A DNA stretch of 64,000 nt from contig NC_077230.1 in the NCBI RefSeq assembly GCF_027887165.1, positions 344,625,850 to 344,689,849 of the forward strand. Reading direction: 5' to 3'. The position numbers and the translations under genes were made by a program. Position 1 is the stretch's first letter; every line of letters starts with the position of its first letter. This DNA is from Monodelphis domestica (lineage: Eukaryota; Chordata; Mammalia; Didelphimorphia; Didelphidae). The notes below the pieces were generated by a model. The model had not been told where the DNA came from. It searched no databases and worked only from the letters and a program-made list of their open reading frames with translations. Below, piece by piece: positions 11,764 to 21,239 of the stretch.

Positions 11764-12466
11764 TGGTATTGGGGATATGGTCTGATGGATAGATTTGGGC
11801 CAATGTCAGATTGGTAATTGTGGTTTGGGAAGACCAACAGAAACCCAATCCAGGCAGAGCCTGTACTGAGACCAATACACACAGACTATTTAATAACAGG
11901 GAAGTTGTGTTTATTCTAAAAGAAAAAGATAAAGGGGAATTAGGATGACCTTAATACTAATATCAACTAACTAAAGTTTCCCAGATCTAATAGTCCCTTC
12001 ACAGGGAATCTTCATAGAGCTTGAACTAAACTAATCCTCACCTCTCTGACCTAAAGAAAACTTCAGTCCCTGATCTATGTAAATATTCCGTAAACCCTCC
12101 CTCCCTTAGTTGGTATTAGAGGTAGAGGACAATGGCAATTAGGCAGGGCCCAAGGAAAGGTCCTGGATCCAAAAGGAATCCAGACCTGGCCTTACAGTCA
12201 GATAGGCAGATGTTCAGGATCACCAGGAAACACAAGCAGATGACAGCAAGGCAGCATGTAGGATGAGAAATCAGGTTAGATCTGCAACTACAGGAAAGGC
12301 AGCCAGTTTCCCCAGGTAAATCCAGAGAGAGACAGCCAAAACCCCAGTTAATAGTCTCAACCTCCTACTTCCTCATTCCAGAATCTTTATTCTCCTGCAC
12401 CTTTCCCCTGCAGACCACCTCTCTTATTAAAATCCTCTCTTCCTTATAATAGAGGGCACAGTGACA
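11764..12466 (-). mobile_element. Probable LTR, minus strand, inserted in the L1 spacer
   Basis: L1 spacer sequence stops near 11763 and resumes near 12467 (ACTGTATAGGATA, matching GCTGTTTAGGATA in the other L1). The intervening ~700 bp is unrelated to L1. On the minus strand it begins TGTCACTGTGCCC and carries AATAAA (plus-strand TTTATT in GTGTTTATTC, about 11910). It resembles the candidate LTR at 22000-22700 in layout. The left edge is uncertain and I found no clear target duplication. Confidence 0.5.
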
Positions 12467-12708
12467 AACTGTATAGGATATGTCAAAATATATTAAAAAC
12501 TAGGGGTAAAAAAGGATAACACTAAGAGAAATGGGAAAAGAGATAAAAATAGGGTAAATTTATATTGTATAAAGAAGTACATGGGGGGAGGTGGGGAGAA
12601 GACCAATAGAATGGATGGGTTAAAGAGGTTGGAGATAGTCTCCAAGAAAATTTCAATCATTACAGTGGGGAAGGTCAGAAAGGTTCAAGGAAAACCTCCA
12701 ATTCATAA

Positions 12709-13252
12709 TTGAATAATCATTGTCATTATCATCATCAACATCATCATTAACATCATCAACATCGAAATCACAATCATCAACGCAATGTCATTAACAGCAT
12801 TGTCATCAGTGTCAACATCACCGTCATCAATAATTAACATCACCAATACCACCATCACCAACAGTAACAACATCATCATCAACAACATCATCAGCATCAA
12901 CATTAACAACATCATCATTAATGTTATCAATGTCATCAACATCAATGTCAACAACAATCCCATCAATGTCAACAACATTGTCACCATCAACATCAACAAC
13001 ATTAACAGCATCAACAATGTCATACATCAATACCAACAACAACAACATTGACAGTAATATTATCAACATCGTCATCAACAATATCATCATCATCAACATC
13101 AAAATCAACATCATCAACATCATCAGCAACAACTTCATCATCAGTGTCATCAATATCATCAATGTCAGCAACAACATCATTGTCATCAACATCAACATCA
13201 TTAACAACATCAACATCAACAACAACATTGTCAACATCATCAACATCAATAT
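12709..13252 (+). repeat. Degenerate trinucleotide tandem array (TCA/ACA/ATT family)
   Basis: About 540 bp is made almost only of the triplets TCA, ACA, ATC, AAC, ATT and TGT, such as CATCATCAACATCATCA. No single unit dominates and the triplet phase is kept throughout. As a result nearly every frame is open and gives Asn/Ile/Ser/Thr or Met/Leu/Asp peptides. These are by-products of the repeat, not genes. It begins right after L1 spacer sequence. Confidence 0.93.
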
Positions 13253-13714
13253 CTAACTATCCATCTTTTCCTGGCCCAGGAAAGACTTTTTCTGGGTGGC
13301 CTAACCTAATAGCATACTATGCATAGTACTTAATGAGAGCCAAAAGACATAAACTCTTGACTTTAGTGCCAATATGTGTCCTTTGGGGGTAAAAAGAAGG
13401 TCTTCTTTTTCTTGGACTCAGTTTCCTTATTTATGTATGAGTGAAGCTTACCTGGACTCTGCACTAAGTTAATCAATTAAATCAAAGAATAAACCAGGTG
13501 TCAACAGGGAAAAAATAAAATAAAAATTATTTTGTATTAATATATTATCAACTTTATGTTAAATGAATTTAATTATAGAAAAGGTCTTAAGATGAGTCAC
13601 TATTTTTTATATTTAACATTTGAAAAACCATTTCACAGTTTGACAGTATTAAAAATAATAAAATTCCTTTCCTTCTTTCTTGGAATCCATATTAAGTATT
13701 GTTCAAAGGCAGAA
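13253..13714. other. Unassigned AT-rich sequence
   Basis: It contains a weak MIR-like string near 13405-13450 (GGACTCAGTTTCCTTATTTAT). Otherwise I recognise no gene or element. Confidence 0.4.
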
Positions 13715-13852
13715 GAGTGGTAAGGACTAGGCAACTGGGGTTATATGACTCTCCCAGGGTCACAAAGTTAGGAAGTATCTAAAATCAATTTAGAATCCAG
13801 GACCTCCTATCTCTAGTCCAGGCTTTCTATCCAATAAACCACCTAGCTTCCC
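13715..13852 (-). mobile_element. SINE fragment, minus strand
   Basis: CCCAGGGTCACAAAGTTAGG, GAATCCAGGACCTCCTATCTC and the terminal CCACCTAGCTTCCCC are the reverse complement of a marsupial SINE / MIR-like body and of its GGGGCAGCTAGGTGG 5' end. Confidence 0.65.
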
Positions 13853-14310
13853 CAACACATTATCTTTGTGGCAAAGAATTGGAAACTAAAGGGATGTCCA
13901 TAAAATGGGGAATGGCTGAACAAATTGTGGTATAAGATGGTGATGAAATACAATGGGGCTGTAAGAAATGATGGACAAGATGTTTTCAGAAAGTGCTGGA
14001 AAGATCTACTTGAACTGATGCAGAGTGAAATATGCAGAACTAGGAAAACATCGTACACAATAACAGTAATACTGTTGAACAATCTAATGTGACAGACTTT
14101 TCTACTCTTGGCAATGCAATGATCCGGGACAGTTCTGAAGACTTATGAAAAAGAATGCTATCCACCACCAGAGAAAGAATCCTGTTGGAGTAAGAATGCA
14201 GATGGAAGCATATGATTTATCATTTGTTTATTTGGGTATATGTGTTAGGGTTTTGATTTTATAAGATTATTCACTTACAAAAATAAGTAATATGGAAACA
14301 TGTTTTGCAT
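13853..14310 (+). mobile_element. L1 3' end fragment, plus strand
   Basis: GGCAAAGAATTGGAAACTAA, AAATGGGGAATGGCTGAACA and CTTGAACTGATGCAGAGTGA are the sense-strand counterparts of the L1 tail seen inverted at 1-560. The piece covers the last ORF2 codons and part of the 3' UTR, with no open frame. Confidence 0.8.
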
Positions 14311-14879
14311 GATAATATATGTATAACCAGATTGAATTGCTTGTCAGGCCTGGAAGGACAAGGAGAAGAAGGAAGGAAGACAATTTGGATCATATAAGTT
14401 TGGAAAACTCATGTAGAAATCTGCTATTTAAAAAAAATCCTAGCTCAACACAGAAGCTTGTTTATGAGCATTTAGAAAAAGAAAGAACCTTGCATGCCTT
14501 CATCAAAAGCCAGTTCTTCCATTTTTTTTTGACAGCATAAATAAACTGGTAAGAGTTAGGGGAATGCTGTAGATAGAGTTTGCCTAGATCTTAGACAAGT
14601 CTCTTATGCTGTTCTTAGGGAAAAGTTGGAGAGTTGTAAGCAGGATGAAAGTATAATGAGATAGATTTGTAGCTTGTTGATGGTCAGTTCCAAAAAGTAG
14701 GAACATCTTAAAAAAGTAGGATCATAAAAGCCTTGAAAACTAAGGCCCACAGAGTTAAAGACTAACCCAAGGTCACAAAGTAAGTGGAGTCTGGGCTTTT
14801 ACTAAGATCCTCTGATCCCCAATTAATTCATCTGGTATCATATTCTTTCATTTAGGGTCACTACTAGGTCAGTGTCAGT
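14311..14879. other. Unassigned; weak MIR-like patch
   Basis: The strings AAGGCCCACAGAG and CCAAGGTCACAAAGTAAGTG at about 14740-14785 look like an old MIR copy. The remainder shows no recognisable gene or element. Confidence 0.4.
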
Positions 14880-15115
14880 TTGGAAGGAGGTCTTTTCAGC
14901 CGCAGGTATCTATGTTTGGCCTTGTGCTATTTGGCATTTTTATCAATGATTAAAGAAAATTTAGATGGCATGATTATCACATTTTCTTATGACATGAAAC
15001 TGGAAGAAAATAACACATTAGTTGACTGAGTCAAGATGCAAAAAAAGATCTTAGTTGGCAAAATAGGCTAATAAAAATTAAATTTAGTAGGCATAAATGT
15101 AAAGTTCCTCAAATT
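14880..15115 (+). mobile_element. CR1/L3-type LINE fragment (reverse transcriptase region)
   Basis: The series TTAGATGGCATGATTATCAC, TCTTATGACATGAAACTGG, CAAAAAAAGATCTTAGTTGG and AAATTTAGTAGGCATAAATG follows the well-known ancient amniote CR1/L3 pattern (a degraded 'FADDTKLG' region). It is heavily mutated. Confidence 0.65.
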
Positions 15116-15349
15116 GATTTCTTAAAATGAGCCAAATTCTAGTTGGCTTTGTTCCGGTAGTCAGAACACTTCTGATGAGAACTGACCTTTGGCTAACTTG
15201 TGCAGACTATTACCTAATCATGTGATTTTAAATCCTCTTTGCCCCAAACTAATTGCTCTTAGTTATGCCTTCTGGGGGCAAAGAAGAACAAGTTTAGTTC
15301 CTCTATACATAATACAATGTCAAGCCCTAAAAGATAGCTGTCATATATT

Positions 15350-15600
15350 CTCTAAGTTTTTTTTTTAATAGCCCATGTTCCTTCAATTAGTCATTGTATT
15401 ACATGGTCTCAGGTCCATTCACTATCCTGGTCACCTTCTTCTGAACTATGCCATATTTCCCAGAAAAATATATCAACAATGCCACCAGTTTGGATGATCC
15501 TTCCAATAATGCAGCTTACCACTCAACCACACTTTGTGTTGTCTCTTAAGCTCATCACATCACAGGGCATCCAACCAATGTGTTAGAAATGTTTCTCACT
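15350..15600 (-). mobile_element. CR1/L3-type LINE fragment, minus strand (probable)
   Basis: CATGGTCTCAGGTCCATTCA and CTATCCTGGTCACCTTCTTC match the inverted 3' part of CR1/L3, as also seen at 28281-28340 and 43850-43900. The copy is short and degraded. The ~230 bp before it (15116-15349) is unassigned. Confidence 0.5.
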
Positions 15601-15625
15601 CTTCCCCAACATTGCAAGGGTACCA

Positions 15626-15959
15626 GTAGACACCCTGGGAACTTGTCAGTACATTCCTAAAATGACAAGAACTGAATACAGTGGAACACATTTAGTTTGG
15701 AGAAGGAAATGAATTTTAGTCTATAGTATGAGGTTCTGGGACCAAGGTGAACAGGAACAATGTTGACAAGCCAACTCAATATTCAGTCAGACTGGGGCAG
15801 TGGGGAGAATGGAATGGGCAAGGTACCAAAAGGGGAGATGAAATTATTTAACCTGGAATAGAATGCCAGGGTACCTGAAGCAGCAAGTGCAGTGGCCATT
15901 CTCAGTGGACACCCTGGGAACTTGCCAGTACATTCCTAAAATGCAAGAACTGAATACAG
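15626..15959 (+). repeat. Two direct repeat copies of about 55 bp, 223 bp apart
   Basis: Copy 1 at 15626-15681 and copy 2 at 15905-15959 both read GT(A/G)GACACCCTGGGAACTT, then CAGTACATTCCTAAAATG and AAGAACTGAATACAG, with about three differences. The spacer 15682-15904 is unrelated to either copy. Copy 2 ends exactly where an L1 fragment begins. Confidence 0.9.
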
Positions 15960-16125
15960 AAAAGAACTGTAAAGACCTCCATGAACTGATGCAGAGTGAA
16001 AATCAGCAGAACCAATATTGTATACAGTAATAACAGTAATATGGAACAATCAAATGTGATAGACTTTGCTACCCTCAGTAATGCAATTATCCAGGACAAT
16101 GTTTTCAATCCTCTTCATTGCAAAT
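15960..16125 (+). mobile_element. L1 3' fragment, plus strand
   Basis: AAGACCTCCATGAACTGATG and CAGAGTGAAAATCAGCAGAA, followed by a CAGTAATAACAGTAATATGG string, belong to the L1 tail (compare 13990-14080 and 54700-54780). It lies between the 55-bp repeat and the broken retroviral integrase. Confidence 0.75.
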
Positions 16126-16260
16126 TTCACAGTCTTTTAAATTTATAAATTTTCAGTCTTTTAACAATGTCCATTAATTCCTGAATTCTCCTTATCATCT
16201 GCATGTGATTCTTTATCAGAGTCTATTGTTAGTGGTACTCCAAATCTAGGTATAATTTCC

Positions 16261-18850
16261 TTAGTCAACTTTCACCACAAAGCTAGCTGTATTTGTATTT
16301 GATGGAAAAGCTTCAGGCCATTTAGTTAATCTATCAACAATTACCAAGAAAAATTTGTATCTTCCAGCTTTTGGCATGCTGATGTAATCAATCTGTAGAC
16401 TCTCAAATGGACAATATGCTAATGGTCTACCACCTAAACCTTTCTGTCTGAATGCTCCTTGATTGAATTTTTGGCAAACAGAACAGCTTGAACAGATATT
16501 ATTTGCTTCCAGGAGCATTTATTTATTCCAGGAGAAACCCATTGCCTCTTTATGGTGTCAATTATAGCTTGAGTACCAAAATGACTTTTTGTGTGAATGA
16601 CTTGACACAAATCAATATATAGGTCTTTTGGTAACAGCAGCTTTCCAGTATCTATTAACCATATACCATGTTCTTTTCTTGCTCCAAACTTCTCTTTCCA
16701 TTTTTGTATTTCTGAGTTTACATAAGCTTTTTCTAGGTCATCAGATTCTATAGTTGATAAGTTCATAACATATACTGGGGCATTTATGGCAGCAAATTTA
16801 GCAGTTATATCAGCTCTATGATTTCCTTTAGCAATTGAATCTCTTCTATTAGTATGACTTCTACAATAGATTGCCCCTAGCTGTTTCGGCTTCTGGATAG
16901 TATCCAACAACTCAGTTATTATTTCTGCATGAGCAATTGGTTTTCCTGATGCAGTAATAAAACCTCATTTTTTCCAGATCTTTCCGTAATATGACACACT
17001 GAAAATGTATAATGTGAGTCTGTGTAAATGTTTGCACTTTTACCATCAGCCAGAAGACATGCTTGCTTTAATGCGACCAACTCTGCACATTGAGCATTAA
17101 TGTTATTAGGTAATGATCCATACCACAGTGTCTCAAATTCTGCAAGAACTGCAACACCTGCACATCTAATTCAATTACCCAAATATGAAGAACCATCTGT
17201 GAATAAAACCAAATCTGGATTTTCCATTTGAGTGTCTTTTAAATCCATCCTCAGCATATCCACTAGATCTGCTACTTATACACATTCATGTAATGGTTCA
17301 CCATTCTTTGGCAAATCAGGAAGAAGTGTAGCTGGGTTTAATACACTACACCTTTTCAACCTGATGTTTTCAGTACCTAGAAGTATAATTTCATACTGAG
17401 ATATTCGTTGGTCTGAATATGCTTGAGTACAAAATTTCCTCATTAGTGCTTCTATTTGATGTGAACAAAGTACCATCAATGGACATCCCAAAACTAAGTC
17501 TGAGGACTTCTGAACTAATACAGCTGCAGTAGCTATACTCCTTAAACAAGGAACGCTTCCTGCAGCAATTGGATGTAGCTGACAACTATAATATCCAATT
17601 GGACAATAACTTTGTCCTAATGTCTGTGTCAGTACACCAGATGTGATTCCTTTCATATCATTCACAAATAATTGAAAAGGTTTAGTATAGTCTGGGATTC
17701 CAAGAGCTGCTGTAGATAAAATAGCTTTCTTAAGCTTACTTAAGGTTTTCAGATGTTCAGGTTTGAGTTTCAGAGGTTCTGGTTCTGCATTCCTGGTTAG
17801 ATCTGTTAAACATTTAGTAATTTCACTATACTCAGGTATCCATTGTCTACAGAAACCAGTTGTTCCAAAAAACAGCTCTGAGTTGCTTCTTGGTCTTAGG
17901 TGCACTCAGTTTCTGAATATCAGCTATTCTTTTCTTAGTGATACTTCTAGAACCCTCTGACAACACAAAGCCAAGATATTCAATGTGAGGCAAAGTCCAC
18001 TGAAGTTTTGCTTTAGAGATTTGATGTCCATGCTTATGTAATTCAATCAAAAGAATCTTGCTATCTCTTAAACACATTTTAGCAGATGGAGATGCTAGGA
18101 GGATATCATCTACAAAATGTACTATTTTACATTCCTTGAATGATATAGTTTTAAGGTCTTTGTTCAAAATTTGAGAAAATTGGCTCAGAGAATCACAATA
18201 CCCTTGTGCAAGATGAATGTAGGTCTACTAGGTACTGTCCCATGTGAAAGCAAAGATCTTTTGAGAATCCTCATGAATTGGTATCAAGAAAAACGCTAAA
18301 CATAAATCTACCACAGTGAAATATCTTGCTTGACTTGGAATGGATGAGATTATAGCAGCTGAACTTGGTACTATAGGATGTGTCTTTATTACATGATCAT
18401 TTACAACTCTCAAATCCTGTATAAATTTATAGACAATTCTGCCATCTTGATCAAGCTTTTGTTTATTTATTAGAAGTATGGGAGTATTTTATTCTGAGAA
18501 ACACGGTATTATGATCCCTTGTTGAATTAGGGACTTAATAATAGGTCTTATTCCATCTATAGCTTCTTTACTCAAAGGGTATTGAGGAACACAAGGAACT
18601 GGTCCTTCCTTGGTTCTCACTGTTACTGGAGTAGCTGATTTCAATAGGCCTACATGTAAGGAAGACTTTGCCCATAAATCTTCTGGTATATCATCAGGAA
18701 TAGGACAAATGGAATCCAACTCATTCTCTGCACTGACTGAATCAAAGAACAGCAACGGAAAAGTTTTCAGAGATTCTTCTGGGAGTTGTAATGATATATC
18801 CCCAGTGTCAGTACATTGAATCGTGGCTCGTAATTTACAAAGCAAGTCCC
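16261..18850 (-). pseudogene. Endogenous retrovirus pol (RT, RNase H, integrase), broken and truncated
   Basis: Pieces in order are as follows. The RT fingers are at 18850-18489, with PLSKEAIDGI and LIQQGIIIPC. RT is continued at 18413-18228 (VNDH, YFTVVDL) and the palm is at 18167-17847, with the active site FVDDILLA retained. The thumb and connection are at 17905-17276 (TTGFCRQWIPEYSEI). An RNase H remnant is at about 17270-16920. The integrase zinc domain is at 16910-16434 (HTKSHFG), and the start of its core is at 16518-16261 (QIDYISMP, IVDRLTKWPEAF). Frames switch at about 17890 and 16450. The sequence ends before the final catalytic Glu of integrase. The residue pattern is gammaretrovirus-like. 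Confidence 0.85.
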
Positions 18851-19184
18851 TTCTGAAAAGGTTCATTGGACATTCAGGCATACAAAGAAATGTGTGCTCC
18901 ATGGATAAAGGACCTAGAGTAATCATTTTAGGTTGTAATTTTGCTACTCTTTAAGGTTTTCCAGTAGCTCCAATCACTTCCATAGTACCAACAGCTTTGC
19001 AATCTTTAGGAAGACTTTGAAAAACTGATTTACTGGCTCCAGTATCCACCAAAAGGTCATATATGTGTTCCCCTATAGTTACAGAAACATAGGGTTCAGT
19101 ACTATTTGGAGGTTGGAAGGTTTCAAGAATTGGTGTTAGCACAGTAACATCAGTAGAAAGCTCAGTCATTTCCTGTCCATCCAA
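18850..19184 (-). pseudogene. Endogenous retrovirus aspartic protease, broken
   Basis: The active-site loop LLVDTGAS is intact at about 19085-19050, followed by a flap region with GATGKP. An in-frame stop falls near 18951, just after that motif. The C-terminal half continues beyond the stop in the same frame, with the PECPMNLFRRDLL segment that corresponds to the family's GRDLL motif (Gly replaced by Arg). The protease lies between the gag linker and reverse transcriptase, as expected for a pro-pol unit. Confidence 0.8.
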
Positions 19185-19385
19185 GAATATATCTGCTTGA
19201 ATTACATGACTTTCCCAGGATTTTTTATCATCAGTTTATATATTATTCTCATTGGTCCTTTAATTCTCCATCTTTGTATCATTGTTCCCATTTACAATTT
19301 CATTATTATTATTTAGTTTATATTCTTCATTAATTTCTCTTATGTAGACATTCATTAGGATTTTCTATTAAATTCAATTACAATG

Positions 19386-19586
19386 TTATTTCTCTGTACA
19401 ATTATTCATACCAATTATATCCTCCTTTAATTCAATTAATTCATTTGTATCACCATGTCTATTTTCATTACTCCCAATTTCATTTATCCTTAACTCATTT
19501 TCATTTATACCACACTCATTTCTTGATTCATTTTCATATGTCCCTAGGGGAACTTCATAAGGCACTTGAACTTTTACTCTGGTCAC
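19386..19586 (-). other. Asn/Glu-rich linker between retroviral gag and protease
   Basis: A 66-residue open stretch is dominated by NEN/INE units (YENESRNECGINENEL) encoded by imperfect ATT/CATT-rich triplets. It is in the same frame as protease but separated from it by stops. No family domain is recognised. It could be a lineage-specific gag extension or a repeat expansion after insertion. Confidence 0.5.
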
Positions 19587-19662
19587 CCTTTACTACTTGG
19601 CTGTATTTAGGTCTTGCTCCAGCATTTACCCAAGACTGTATAGTATTGAAATCTGGGGCTTG

Positions 19663-20852
19663 TTACCCTTGGCAACAGGCCTTCTGACATTGATTTGCAC
19701 ACCTTTTTTGATTATTGTTATTATTATTATTAGTGTTCTGTCTGTTGTTATTATTATAATTATTATGACCACTCCAGTTATTGTAGCTATTAAACCCATT
19801 ATTTAATTGTCTTCTAACATGATTCCTGAATTTGCAGTCTTGGTATAGATGTCCAATCCAATCACAAAGGAAACAGCACCTAGGGCCTGATCTCCTCTCA
19901 TTAGGCTTATAACTGTTATTATTATACCATGACTGTACAGATCTCAATGCAGCCACAGCTTTTATTTCTTTAATTTCATTGTCTTTAGCTTTCATTTCAG
20001 CTTTCTTTAACTTCCTTTTCAAGTCCTCAACCTCAAGGTATCTCTCATCATTTTTATCTTCTAAGTCATTTGTCAAATATATAGATTTTCTCCTTAAGTC
20101 TTCCAGATCTAATTCTTCCCAATTGGGGTAATTTGTTTTAAAAAAATTGTCTGACCTTTGGGACTGCATTCTTTACAAAGATCCTTTTGATGTGTGCAAT
20201 TGTGTTTTCTTCCAGTGTATCCATCCCTAATAAAGTTTCAGCTGCCTCAGTTATCCTTTCCAGGAAAACCACAGGAGATTCAGAGATCTTCTGCTTTATA
20301 GCCTCAAACTTTGACCATGCATTGGGCCTTTTAGTATATCTCTCCATTACATCAAGGATTGCATCTCTTGCTTCTACTAACATATCATAAACCCCCTTAT
20401 CTGCCATATCCAGCTTTAAGTCCTCTGGCAAAGATTATAATAAAAGATCTGTTCTTGTTTCCTGTATAAATTTGGTTTTCTTTCTCTCTCTTTGTCAAGA
20501 CCTCTTTCATTAATAGGGCAAAATCATTGAAATTATGATCATATAAATGAATTGCCCTATGCATTTCTTTAATTACTTTATTTGGATGATCATTGAAATT
20601 TGGGGTCCCGTTTTTGATAGATTTAAGGTCCTCTGGGGAAAATCTCTTGTGTATCTTAACCTTATGCACTTCATTTTGCTTAACCACTGGCATATCTTTT
20701 AGTAGACATAAATTTACTATTCCTGCTGCTTCTTCCTGTTCTAGCCTATTTAGGTTTTTCCCTTTATTGTTTAATTTGTTGTCATGTACACAGTTTTGGT
20801 TCATATTCATGTTGTTTATAAATTGCTCCAGTGTATCCATTTGATGTTTCAT
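19663..20852 (-). pseudogene. Endogenous retrovirus gag (capsid and nucleocapsid), broken
   Basis: Gag builds the virion core. Three pieces in three frames are visible. The capsid N-terminal part is at 20852-20397, with FSPEDLKSIKNG. The capsid C-terminal part is at 20431-20138 and carries the major homology region ESPVVFLERITEA. Nucleocapsid is at 20169-19663, with one CCHC zinc knuckle (C-X2-C-X4-H-X4-C, residues CFLCDWIGHLYQDC). Downstream of the knuckle the protein is extremely Asn-rich, a run of (A/T)-rich triplets. Matrix is not recognisable. The piece boundaries imply at least two frameshifts. Confidence 0.83.
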
Positions 20853-21239
20853 TTATATAACCATTAGCTTTAAGTCAGAATCCTTTCTAAATCAGGTTAC
20901 TAAATCTTTAAGATGCTTTACACAAAGGCACACAGAGGCATGAGACTCATATACAATACACCCACAGATCATAACAAGGGGTACATATGCCATAACATTA
21001 CACAGCTTTAGATCCATCAGTGACTTTATATAATCCATGTCAAAAACATAGTGACAGTAGGTAGGGAACAAACACAAAATAGGGAACATACATGACATAG
21101 TGAAATAACATCATTATCATATTATTAAACATGTTTGCTGACATGTCAGCTTCCATAGTTAAATTATCATATAAAACAATATTATCATGTCATTTATACA
21201 TACAACAAAGAAATAAACAAATTTTTAAAAAACAGTTTT

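Larger units (their letters stand above)
9311..12708 (+). mobile_element. L1 LINE 5' half (5' UTR, ORF1, spacer) with nested insertions
   Basis: Plus-strand L1 sequence begins with a 5' UTR-like part (about 9311-9600). It continues as broken ORF1: Lys/Glu-rich coiled coil at about 9740-10086, resumed at 10493, and C-terminal part to about 11100. It ends in the purine-rich inter-ORF spacer (to about 12700). Three insertions interrupt it: a hAT element (10095-10484), an LTR (11140-11675) and another LTR (about 11764-12466). Removing the first two restores continuity with the parallel L1 at 6060-7000. ORF1 has many stops. ORF2 is absent. Confidence 0.82.

Noticed and set aside
12703-13326. Several overlapping open frames of Asn/Ile/Ser/Thr or Met/Leu/Asp
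   Set aside because: Triplet repeat without stops. Openness on both strands in several frames shows it is composition, not coding.
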